A DNA stretch of 64,000 nucleotides, taken from Allodiplogaster sudhausi. Lineage: Eukaryota; Nematoda; Chromadorea; Rhabditida; Diplogasteridae. Each line of letters starts with the position of its first letter. The first letter of the stretch is position 1. The stretch covers positions 2,126,501-2,190,500 of the forward strand of contig CALZFC010000019.1 in the NCBI GenBank assembly GCA_945643635.1, given 5' to 3'. A model generated the notes under the pieces. It was not told the DNA's origin. It searched no databases and saw only the letters and a list, made by a program, of their open reading frames with translations. A program made the translations under genes and the position numbers. Of the stretch, positions 33,301 through 43,637 are shown one piece after another.

Positions 33301-35110
33301 GTAGTTGTTTTAGAATAAAAATAAAGGAAATCTTTCTTAACGGTTTATTCGAGAATGCATCCTTTTTGGAATAGCTTTCAGATTATACTTCCATTAGCTG
33401 ATACTTTTGTTTTCCTTTTCTAAGTTTGAGTATGCGTATTGTATAGTGGGAAATCGAATGAAGTTCTTTTCTTTTATCCTTTTTTGACCAACGGTTTTTG
33501 TTGTTTCTTGGTATCAAAAATTATTGATATTATTTAAATGAGGGGGATCTAATTCAGGAGTGGATGGATGTGCCCCGGCCCTCTGCTTCTTTGGTGGCAG
33601 CTTCGATGACGGTCGGTCCTGGTGGCGGCGGACCTGGCCGCGCCCTCCGCTTTTGTGAGACGACAGCGGCTTTTATTCCCTGTACAGTATGCATACTGTA
33701 GCGCCGCAGCCTTCTTTTAGGTGATGATTCACAGCTTGACTTTCGGCCGGTACAAGGCTAATAGTCTAAGTTTATCCTGTTGGGTATCGCGCCCATAATT
33801 TTGCGCCTTTGTATCGTAATTTCTTTGAAGAAAGAATCATCTAATCTAGTCTTTTCGAGTGAATTGAACCAGGGAATCCACTGAAATTAATGCTGCTATA
33901 TCAGGGTGGGCTAACCCCCCCCCCTATCGTTAGCATCCGTGATTTCCTTGTAGTGTTGTCGTGAGTTAAGTTCCCTTCCTATTTTCAAGTATCTAAAAGT
34001 AGAATTCCTTTAAAATGTGGAGTTGTTAGTGTTCCTATTTAATCGTAACTGAAACTGAACAAACAAGTTGTAGGATATTCTTTCTTTTTTTCTGACAAAA
34101 TTTCAAAGGAAACGTTTTCAACCATTCATACCGTAACTCCTGTTCTTTTTCTTTATCCTTTTCTTTAATCTTAATCTCCCTTCACCCTCTCTTGTTTTAC
34201 CTTCCTCAATGTCTTTTATTGCAGACCATGGCGGCCGACCCGAGACCTACCGCCAGCACTTCGAGTTGATCTCCCGAATAATCACCGGTGGGGGCTAAAA
34301 AGGAATCGTCTATTTTACATACCCTCCCTGATTTTTTGCCTTCAATCTAGTTAGTCTCCATATTGCGAATTGATTCTTTCGAATTCATGCTTTCTCTGTA
34401 GTTCGTAAGTCCCCTTATTCCTATCGTCGATTTTTGTTTAGTTAAAATTCCATTAATTTTCTGCTTTTCCTTACTTCATTTTTTCTTACACTATGTTTTA
34501 ATTGGTCCGATGTTGAAATTTCAACCTTTAGCCAAAATTAATGGTCGTTTAAAATGACGTGCCACTTTTGACAGCCGTAAAAAATGCCTTGCCAATTTTG
34601 ATAGCCATCAAATTTGCCGGACTTTTTTGACACCTGTTTAAACTGCCATGCCATTTCTGCTAGCCGCCAAAATTGGCAAGCTGGTTTGGCAAATTTTTCA
34701 CTCTATTATTTTGGCTTGGCAAATTTAGCAGTTGATCAACTCTGGCAGGTAATCTTGGCAGATTTATATCGCTGCTTTTTTTGGCAAAAAGGCCCACTCC
34801 TCCTCGAGAAGCTGTGACATATTTTTCAACCATTTTCTGTGCCATCTTCGTTTAACACTTGCGTAATTTTGCCTCGACACTTTTGACTCGTATCTTTTTT
34901 TGGTTAGGTTGTTTTTGCCATTTTAGACAGCTGTTGATTTTGGCATGATGAATATTGAAGAATAAACCTTGATGACATTCTTGACAATCATACAAATTGC
35001 CATGGCATAATAAATGGGCTTGAAAACTGGCAAATTTGCTTGCCAAAAATAACAGCAAAACTGAAAATTGCAGAGAAAAACCAAACTTTTTAATTCACAC
35101 TGTCTTATAT
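30311..35110. mobile_element. 4.8-kb transposon with terminal inverted repeats
   Basis: Ends match as inverted repeats for about 55-60 bp (CATATAAGACAGTGTGAATT inward). The paralogous site at about 48750 is empty, reading CTAGTCATACATATTAG, which suggests a TA target duplication with the left copy mutated to TG. Subterminal regions are rich in TTGGCA/TTTTGACAGCCG motifs, including a 30-bp direct duplication near 30872-30931. Inside, a Gly/Arg-coding stretch at about 31290-31430 (minus) has an inverted relative at about 33552-33650 (plus), so the body is partly palindromic too. No transposase or other enzyme could be recognised. Confidence 0.75.
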
Positions 35111-36139
35111 GTACATATTAGATTTGTTTGGTGGTGAGAACCTTTGAAGACTATACGGTATATGGCCCTAAACTTCAGCTATAGAGTAATGAAATTAATT
35201 GATTTATCAGTTAAGAAAAACGTATTTTAGATGAATGTTTGAATTACATGCATGCAGAAGAAGACAAATGTGCAGGCTCTAACAGCATAGATGCTTCTCT
35301 CGCCAGAATACGATTGGGGATGGAGGAACATGGAAAACAAGTCGAGAACAGCCGCCCTCCAATCTGATAAGCGTCTTGATAAAAACACGTCTAAATGGCA
35401 GTTTAATCGTGAATACTCTCAATCAAAGGGCCTTCTTCCCTGCCATCTTCCACGGAAACGTTGAAACAATTAAACGCTCTCCCTCCACCGCAGACGGAGC
35501 TCTCCATAAGGAAAGGATCATTTAATGATCTCTTCTTATCCTTATCTTTCCTGATTCCCAATCACCTTGTAGCGTATCGTTCATATTATTATTGACTGCA
35601 TTGCAAACACAGTGAAATTCGATTACAGTACCAAAAGTACAAGCGAAGCTTGGAATTACAGTTCATTCTCATTCACTCATAACAAAAATAGCTATGTAAG
35701 AAAAACAATCCATCAAGGTTACTATGTGGTTGCTTTGTCGCCAAGAATGTAAAAGCAACCAGAATGAAATTAAAATTAAAAGAAGCCAAGATGAAATCAG
35801 CTTGAAATGACAGCTCTCGTTCGGTAATTTATAGTGAAATTTGTAAAAAAAAAAATGTCTACGTCGGAAGAAGAAGAACTGGCATTTGTTGCCTGTAACG
35901 GAAATGTCTGACTGAGACTGCAGAACAATAGAGGCACTAACAGCACGCTTCCTTGAGACTGATTTTATTTGTTTTTCCACAGTTTTGTGTTTTCATGGCG
36001 TCTAATAGTACGGGTTGTCTCTCTCTCAATGTCTGACTCTCTCACTCTCTTTCTCTCACTCTCTTTCTCTCTCTCTCTCTTTCGCTCTCTCTCTCTCTCT
36101 CTCTTGCTTTCTCACTTTCCCAATTCTCTCTCTTTCTTG
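35111..36139. other. Duplicated flank (matches 48750-49700); (CT)n
   Basis: No gene is supported. The sequence continues the unit interrupted by the 4.8-kb transposon; (CT)n at about 36040-36110 ends the similarity. Confidence 0.5.
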
Positions 36140-36411
36140 TGCTTTGTCCTTGTTCTCACCCATCTGGAGCACCGCTTGGATCGCATCGCCCTCATCCATC
36201 TGGAAGCCCGATGCCCTCTGGACGTCTTCATAACCAACAGGCGAACCAGTAGCGAAGCGTGAGGCTGGATTCAATGAAGGATCCCCAAGACCATCTGGAC
36301 CACCTCCGCATGAATCTGACCGCCCTCATCCTTCCGGCAGTCCAACACCATCTGGTCGGCCTCATCCATCTGGCGGTCCGCGACCTTCTGCCCAGCCATC
36401 ACAGTTCTGAA
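36140..36411 (+). pseudogene. Truncated A-type gene fragment
   Basis: Contains A-type repeat DNA, including the Lys-Arg codons (GCGAAGCGTGAGGCTGGATT near 36251), but lacks promoter, signal peptide and most repeats. A frameshift precedes the KR segment. Its 3' end (GPRPSAQPSQF then stop) resembles that of A1. Confidence 0.8.
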
Positions 36412-36604
36412 TTCTTCAGTTGCTGGCCTTAAAATATTCGTGTGTCTCAAGTCACTAGCTGTGCATAAATGGAGGGAAGAACTATACATACGTGCCACTT
36501 GCAGAGTTTGCAAGAAGGAGAAAAGAGAGGAAGGAAGAGAGAGAGAGAGAGAGAGAGAAAGAGGGAACGGTATAGTGAACGTGATGACAAATACACAATG
36601 CTCG

Positions 36605-36781
36605 ACTGTTCCGCCGTCTGTGGAGGCGGGTGAAGAGAGCAAAGTCAGCTGCCACGTCGCAGGGCGAGCCAGATCTGGATCATGCTCTCTCATCCCGCTC
36701 CAGCATAAAAGCATCCGGGAGATGTGGGGAAGTCAGCACATCCGGAAGTCTCCATTAGGAAGCTAAAGAATCCACTATCAG
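36605..36781 (+). promoter_or_regulatory. B3 promoter module
   Basis: Same block as B1, with CATAAAAG at 36704-36711, then ACTATCAG|GTATCT as 5'UTR donor and CTCATTTCAG as acceptor. Confidence 0.6.
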
Positions 36782-36870
36782 GTATCTTTTCTTCCTCTCA
36801 TAAATTTACCTGGTTAATTTCTGAAAACGATTTCACCTTTGCTTATATTTGTCTCATTTCAGGGTATAAA

Positions 36871-37581
36871 ATGAAGCTGCTTCTGGTGGTTCTGACTGTT
36901 GCCACATTTGCCTCTGGTGCCTCCTCGCCTTCCGGCAGTCCACTGCCTTCTGAAGGCCCTTCGGGCAGTCTACCTCCATTAGAGGGACCTGAGCCTTCTG
37001 GCAGCCCCCTTCCCTCTGCCGGTCCGTCTGGCAGCCCTCTTCCACCTGCCAGTCCTTCTGGCAGTCCTCTGCCATCAGACCTTCCCCACCTATCGGGAAG
37101 TCATTCAGGCAGTCCCCACCCCACTGGAAGTCCCTCAGGCCGTCCCCACCCCTCTGGTAGTCCCTCAGGCCGTCCCCACCCTTCAGGAAGCCCCTCCAGC
37201 CGCCCTCACCCATCTGGAAGTCCCTCAGGCCGTCCCCATCCCTCAGGAAGTCCCTCAGGACGTCCCCATCCCTCAGGAAGTCCCTCAGGCCGTCCCCATC
37301 CCTCAGGAAGTCCCTCAGGACGTCCCCATCCCTCAGGAAGTCCCTCAGGACGTCCCCATCCTTCAGGAAGTCCCTCAGGACGTCCCCATCCCTCAGGAAG
37401 TCCCTCAGACCGTCCACATCCCTCAGGAAGTCCCTCAGGCCGTCCCTACCCATCTGGGGGTACTTCACCTTCAGGCCATCCTTTCCCTTCTTCGTCATTC
37501 TCTCCCTTCTCGGGATCTCCTGGCCCATTCAAATACTCGACAGCTCCTCCATCATTCCGAAGCTGGTTCTTCTCTTTTTAA
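36871..37581 (+). CDS. B3: secreted [16 protein letters not shown] protein
   Basis: A 236-residue protein. The signal peptide [17 protein letters not shown] is followed by a shortened proximal region (it lacks the SSPSGPEP stretch of B1/B2), about ten decapeptide units of [10 protein letters not shown] (about 37130-37460), and the tail ending FRSWFFSF. The gene sits directly beside the truncated A fragment at 36140-36411. Confidence 0.8.
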   Translation: MKLLLVVLTVATFASGASSPSGSPLPSEGPSGSLPPLEGPEPSGSPLPSAGPSGSPLPPASPSGSPLPSDLPHLSGSHSGSPHPTGSPSGRPHPSGSPSGRPHPSGSPSSRPHPSGSPSGRPHPSGSPSGRPHPSGSPSGRPHPSGSPSGRPHPSGSPSGRPHPSGSPSGRPHPSGSPSDRPHPSGSPSGRPYPSGGTSPSGHPFPSSSFSPFSGSPGPFKYSTAPPSFRSWFFSF

Positions 37582-38405
37582 AGTCTTATGCCAAGGAGAA
37601 GTGGCTCCTGCGAGATCTTCAAACGCATATTCATGTGTTTCGCATAATAATGTATTTAAACATTTAGCACATAATAAATGATGGCATGATTGAGTTCCGC
37701 TTTCTGTGCACGGAATATACATATTAGTTTTAAAAAAAACTCATGTGAAAGGAGATGTACAAACATTGTTTTTCGTGTAATAAAATGAGGAAAAGATATT
37801 TTAACAAATCGAGCTTGCGAGAGCGTTCCAGCTGAGCTTTGCCACGATAATTCGGATGCGCGTAGTTATTCGCGGTTTCTTTCATCGTCTCTCTGACTAT
37901 TTTTTTGCAATTGAGCCCAGTGTACATTTCTTATGCTCGCACTGAGCAGGCCAATGTGTTATCCAACAATCAAAGCTGTAGACAAGCAAGCCGTTCATTC
38001 ACAAAATTGGGGAAGGGAAATGAAACATATGTAGTTGATGTGAAATAAACAGCAATTCATTGAATTGATTAATTGAATACAATGCAGCGATTCGAGAAAT
38101 GTCAAAAAATATTAGAAAACATCGAATGCGCGCATTGTCTCGCAGGACTTGAGCCTGAAGATGCCCTAATCAATCTCTTAATTAATTAATTTATTTACTT
38201 GAAACATGATTCGGCTTCGGTCGTTTCTCAGGGTCTGAATTTAGCAAAGCTACTACAACTTTTAAACAGCAAACTCGAAGATGACGATTTTCTAGGTCCC
38301 CAGCCCTATTGATTCTCTCGCAAATCGAGTCATCAAGCGTTTTGTACTTTGCTTAATTCTTAATAAAGATTTTAAAGAAAACAACAAAAGAACGAGAAAA
38401 ATTAC

Positions 38406-38481
38406 TTTCAACGATTCCACTGGATTTTTTGAGATGTCGAATATTTGAAGCTTCTTCTGCAGAGCAAAACCGATTGTAGCG
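38406..38481 (-). pseudogene. Duplicated LRRC9 exon 7 (relic, unit 3)
   Basis: Nearly identical to 17735-17810, including the one-base loss relative to the original exon 11772-11848. Confidence 0.8.
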
Positions 38482-38561
38482 CTGCAATGTGAATTTATGC
38501 TTATTATAGCTCTCTGATCAGTAAATTAATAAATTCTATTGGAAGAATAAAGTTATATATA

Positions 38562-38992
38562 CCGTATTTTCTCTATTAGTACCCCCGGGAGTTATATTTC
38601 TCAATACCCTTGCGGGGGAGGGGCACTATTAGAGGGAGGGGTACTATTTTTCAATGTGAGACACTCAAAGTTTAATAACAACATTTTATTCCCAAAAAAA
38701 AAGAAGAATCATAGCTCGAATTCAATGGAATCAGCATTGGAATATCCGTTTTACAACATATTTATCATGAATTTGGCATTAGTTCATTGGTAAGAGCACC
38801 CCATGGCTCCAGGATCTATACGAGGTACATCTTGAGCTGTAGTACTAGACTATTGGGGAGGTGGGAAGTGGTTCTGTTTTAGGGGGGGGGGGGTTCGACT
38901 AGAGGAGGGGTTCTATTTTTCAATGGCATTTTCAGAGGGGGTACTATTAGAGGCTGGGTCTAATAAAGGGGGTACTAATAGAAAAAATACGG
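38562..38992. mobile_element. 431-bp MITE, TA target site (Tc1/mariner-type)
   Basis: Inverted ends CCGTATTTTCTCTATTAGT / ACTAATAGAAAAAATACGG are flanked by TA on both sides (38560-38561, 38993-38994). The paralogous site near 17890 is uninterrupted. The interior is made of GGGGTACTATT-like repeats and holds no coding capacity, so it depends on a transposase encoded elsewhere. Confidence 0.85.
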
Positions 38993-39026
38993 TATTTTGG
39001 AGAATAAGTGAATGCAAGCAAGCTAC

Positions 39027-39113
39027 TGTATGGTATGGACAGATTCTCGTTGATTTGAAACGAGTTGGGCGCATTGATTGCTTTGCTGCCACTGTTACGC
39101 GATGAACCATCGC
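39027..39113 (-). pseudogene. Duplicated LRRC9 exon 6 (relic, unit 3)
   Basis: Same length as the original (87 bases), with several substitutions. Separated from its exon 7 partner by the MITE at 38562-38992. Confidence 0.75.
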
Positions 39114-39493
39114 CTATGAAATGATCAGGGACAAACACATTAGAAAGGAAAAAAATGAAACTACACAGTAGTTTAAGCATAAATGGAGCAAAGAGAAAGT
39201 AAAGATTTGAGGGAAACAGAGAGAGGAAGAGGGGCATATGGTGAATATTCCCTTCAGGACGCTTCTTTCAATCAGCGGGGGAGTTTTTCTCGCCACGCAT
39301 TATTTTAATGCACCCAACATCTCGATCATATTCCCACCAACATTCATGAATATAAGAGCAGTCCTTTTATCCGAAGAGTCAGTACATCCTGAGGTCCTCA
39401 TTCGGAAGCAAACAGCGGGTGGCAATTTGTGAACTTTTTTTTTTTAATATGCTATTCTCAGATAAAAATAGACTGCACTTTCAGGTAATAGAG

Positions 39494-40390
39494 ATGAAGC
39501 TCTTTCTCCTGTTCGCTGCTCTGGCCACGCTCATTGTCGCCCAGCGGCCATCTGCTGGTCCTCGTCCATCTGGAGAACCGCCTGGATCGGATCGCCCTCA
39601 TCCTTCCGGTAGTCAGCCACCATCAGCTCGTCCTCATCCATCTGGAAGCCCGCAACCTTCTGGACGCCCCGAGCCTTCTGGAGCTCCTAAACCAACAGGC
39701 GAGCCAATAGCGAAGCGTGAGGCTGGATTCCCTGAAGGATCCCCAAGACCATCTGGACCACCTCCGCGTGGATCTGACCACCCTCATCCTTCCGGCAGTC
39801 ACCCACCATCTGGTCGTCCTCATCCATCTGGAAGCCCGTCACCCTCTGGACGCATCGAGCCATCTGGAGCACCTGAACCAACAGGCGAGCCAGTAGCGAA
39901 GCGTGAGGCTGGATTCCCTGAAAGATCCCCAAGACCATCTGGACCACCTCCGCATGGATCTGACCGCCCTCATCCTTCCGGCAGTCCCCCACCATCTGGT
40001 CGTCCTCATCCATCAGGAAGCTCGCCACCCTCTGGACGCCCCGAGCCTTCTGGAGCTCCTGAACCAACAGGCGAGCCAGTAGAGAAGCGTGAGGCTGGAT
40101 TCCCTGAAGGATCGCCAAGACCATCTGGACCACCTCCGCATGGATCTGACCGCCCTCATCCTTCTGGCAGTCCCCCACCATCTGGTCGTCCTCATCCATC
40201 TGGAAGCCCGCCACCCTCTGGACGCCCCGAGCCTTCTGGAGCACCTGAACCAACAGGCGAGCCAGAAGCGAAGCGTGAGGCTGGATTCCCTGAAGGATCC
40301 CCAAGACCATCTAGACCACCTCCGCATGGATCTGACCGCCCTCATCCTTCCGGCAGTCCCCCACCATCTGGTCGTCCTCATCCATCTTGA
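39494..40390 (+). pseudogene. A3: A-type secreted protein with premature stop
   Basis: A 298-residue frame with signal peptide and four repeats, the cleavage motif being AKR, AKR, EKR and AKR before EAGFPE. At 40388-40390 a GGA glycine codon has become TGA relative to A2. The conserved tail, still recognisable in the same frame up to about 40520 ([17 protein letters not shown]... FRSWFFSF), is therefore not translated. The old stop codon has also been lost (CAG instead of TAA). It may be a recently truncated functional gene or an early pseudogene. Promoter (TATAAGAG at 39351) and 5'UTR intron look intact. Confidence 0.7.
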
Positions 40391-41165
40391 AGCCCGCCAC
40401 CTTCTGGACGTCCCCACCGATCTGGAAGTTATTCTTTCTCTCCGTTCTCGGGATCTCCCGGCCCATTGAAATACTCGACAGCTCCTCCGTCATTCCGAAG
40501 CTGGTTCTTCTCTTTCAGAAACCTTATGCCAAGGAGAAATGGCTCGTGCAAGATCTTTAAACGCATATTAATGTACTCCATTTATTTATGTCTTTAAAGT
40601 TAGTGCATAATAAATGATGGCATGATACCATTTTATTTTCTGCGCATGGAATATACTTATTTATTGGAAAAAAACTTCAGGTAAATGATAGGAGTGAGTT
40701 ACATTTGTATGTTGCTTACAGGGCACCATAATGAATGTGGAGCACGAGAGGTAGTTGGGTAGAACATAGTTTATTAATGACTCATAGTCAGGTGGACGCT
40801 TATGTAAGGCTGGAGGACGGAGTACTTTCGTAAGGGAAAGGGTAGCTATGATGATCTTGTTTCGTGATACATCTCCATCTATACGACAGAGTGTGAGCGT
40901 AAAATATACTTAAACATACTAATTCATGTAATTAAATGAAGAAAAGATATAAGACAAATCGAGCTTGCAAGGGCGTTCCAGCTGCGCCTCGAGTGCATGC
41001 ATGTCTTGTCGACCTCATCCATCTGGCGTTCCACGATCTGTGAATTCTCCACTCCTACACCTTAAAATATTCATATGTCAAGAAACCGTACATCTACATG
41101 CTTGTAATAAAAAAATTCTACAACCTTTATTACTAACATCATTCCTAATATGTTTTTAAATGAAT

Positions 41166-41406
41166 ATCTTATATCCCTTTACCGGCGATCTTGAGTGATG
41201 TCACAAGAGGCAAGTCGTTCAGGAACAAAAAGATTCTTCCCTTTCTAAATTGCACGAAAATATTGCTCAAAAAATACGGAGAATTAATAACGTCGAGATT
41301 ATCAATCAGATTATTTTCGATGTGTCTCGAGATATTTGACGTAACTTGATTTGAGATTCGAGACAGAGGTAGCGACAGCAGATGCCGACGCAAATGAAGA
41401 TGCCAT
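41166..41406 (-). pseudogene. Rearranged LRRC9 exons 1, 4 and 5 (relic, unit 3)
   Basis: The same deletion fusion as 19653-19900 (HIENNLIDNLDVIN, then FLNDLPLVTSLKIAGKGI). The ATG of exon 1 is still present here, while the exon 5 acceptor is lost as in unit 2. The shared breakpoint shows one copy derives from the other. Confidence 0.85.
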
Positions 41407-41783
41407 GGCAGGGGAGAGCAGTTTAAAAGAGCAAATTGACATTCACTCGAAGAATTTCAGAATCGTTTTTATGCAGACATACATACATACATCATATCAC
41501 ACTTGAAGGACTTTGATATCTACGAAGCACGTTCGCTAATGTCGTGAAATTTCTAGAGTACGATGAGATGCTGCCACCCCTTGGTTCATTTTAGTTTCCG
41601 CTCTGTTGGAGCCCTCTGTTTCCGGAACCACGTCTTCAGGAAAGCGAGATACTTCAATGACTGTGAGTCACCAAAGCATTATCGCGCCAAAAATTCTTTA
41701 TATAGATATTTCTTATAAATATATATTAGCGACATTCTTCGCCCAAGTCTCGAACGACTGTAAGGAAAGAGTCAGTGATTTTG

Positions 41784-41821
41784 TGTAGTCACTGTGAGGG
41801 TGCACCTGAACAGTGACTACA
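41784..41821 (+). other. Conserved 12-bp perfect hairpin (unit 3 copy)
   Basis: Identical to 20241-20278. Confidence 0.6.
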
Positions 41822-42607
41822 TGAAGCTGCGAATTCTCACATCCTTCTTGGTACGTTGTAGCTGAGAAGCGAGCTGAAGCGAACGCGGTTGTGCATACAA
41901 AGATGAGCCTGCAATTCATTGTGCTTGACACATCATCCAGTGTGTGAAGAGCAGCCCAAAGATCCTACCGAATTGTCAGTTCTCAGCTAAGCTGCTAACA
42001 CTAACGAATGTATTTGTTTAACTACAAACATATCCGAAAAGACTGGCAGAAAGTGGACTGATTCAGCATCAAAACAGAATTTTCTGTATCTCTCAAGCCA
42101 CACTGCACCCAAATATCAAGACGCAGTTTAAAAAAAAACGACAGATTAGTCATGAAAGGCAGTAAATTTCATCACATGAAGCAAGAGAGTGAGATTGTGA
42201 AATCGTATCATTACATATGTATGTACATACTTGAACGAACTATGAATGTTCCATAGCCAAATTTACATTTCCCATCAGCTATTTGTTGTATCCTCATTGG
42301 TAAAAAGAGTAAAAAAAAGAAAAAAAAGATTGAATCTTCTGCGGACACAATAATTCCTTACATGTTTCATGCCTTTGGCTCAACAAGATCCGCGGCAAAT
42401 TTATTAGAATGCAAGGTTGGAGGTAGCTGAAGGCGAGCCAATATTCTGGCCGCTTGTGCATAAATGGAGAGAAGAATTATACATACATGCGTGCCAGTGG
42501 CAGAGTTTGCAGGAAGGAGAAAAAGAGCAAAGAGAGGAAGGGAGAGAGAGAGAGAAAGAGTGAACGGTATAGTGAAAGTGATGACAAATCCACAATGCTC
42601 GACTGTT

Positions 42608-42778
42608 CCGCCGTCTGTGGAGGCGGGTGAAGAGAGCAAAGTCAGCTGCCACGTCGCAGGGCGAGCCAGATCTGGATCGTGCTCTCTCATCCCGCTCCAG
42701 CATAAAAGTATCGGGGAGATGTGAGGAAGTCAGCACATCCGGAAGTCTCTATTGGGAAGCTAAAGGAGCCACTATCAG
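42608..42778 (+). promoter_or_regulatory. B4 promoter module
   Basis: Same block as B1/B2, with CATAAAAG at 42701-42708 and CACTATCAG|GTAGCT 5'UTR donor. Confidence 0.65.
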
Positions 42779-42867
42779 GTAGCTTTTCTTCAACTTATTA
42801 ATTTATCATGCTAATTTCTGAAAACGATTTCACCTTTGCTTATATTTGTCTCCTTTCAGTGTATAAA

Positions 42868-43308
42868 ATGGAGCTGCTTCTGGTGGTTCTTACTGTTGCC
42901 ACAGTTGCCTTTGGTGCCTCCTCGAGTACCTCTGGACCTGAGCCTTCCGGCAGTCCACTGCCTTCTGAAGGCCAGTCGGGCAGTCTACCTCCATCAGAGG
43001 GACCTGAGCCGTCAGGCAGCCCCCTGCCATCTGCTGGTCCTTCAGGACGTCCCCACCCCTCTGGAAGTCCTTCAGCCCGTCCCCATCCCTCAGGAAGTCC
43101 CTCAGGACGTCCCCACCCCTCTGGAAGTCCCTCAGGCCGTCCCCATCCCTCAGGAAGTCCCTCAGGCCGTCCCCACCCATCTGGAGGTCCTTCACCTTCA
43201 GGCCGTCCTTTCCCTTCTTCGTCATTCTCTCCCTTCTCGGGATCTCCTGGCCCATTCAAATACTCGACAGCTCCTCCATCATTCCGAAGCTGGTTCTTCT
43301 CTTTTTAA
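42868..43308 (+). CDS. B4: short [16 protein letters not shown] protein
   Basis: A 146-residue protein, the shortest B copy. It has the signal peptide [17 protein letters not shown] (Lys to Glu at position 2, unusual for the n-region), a proximal region as in B2, only about five decapeptide units, and the constant tail ending FRSWFFSF. The repeat contraction relative to B2 is in frame. Confidence 0.8.
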   Translation: MELLLVVLTVATVAFGASSSTSGPEPSGSPLPSEGQSGSLPPSEGPEPSGSPLPSAGPSGRPHPSGSPSARPHPSGSPSGRPHPSGSPSGRPHPSGSPSGRPHPSGGPSPSGRPFPSSSFSPFSGSPGPFKYSTAPPSFRSWFFSF

Positions 43309-43637
43309 AGTCTTATGCCAATGAGAAGTGGCTCCTGCGAGATCTTCAAACGCCTATTCATGTGTTTCGCTTAATAATGTATGTATTTATAATTAGCACA
43401 TAATAAACGATGGAATGATCTGTTTTCTGTGCATCTGTTGTGAAAATCAGAATCAAATCGATGCGTGAGCAATTTTTCTTTTCAGATCAATAGTGATTTT
43501 TTTTTATCTTTCCCTACACATGACAGTTGTTTGGGGCCTGAACAAGAAACTATTTAATTATTTTCACTAGTGTGCAAACGTTGATATATTTTCACTGAAA
43601 TGAAAACAAGATGTGAAAATAATGTAAATGTGCAAGT

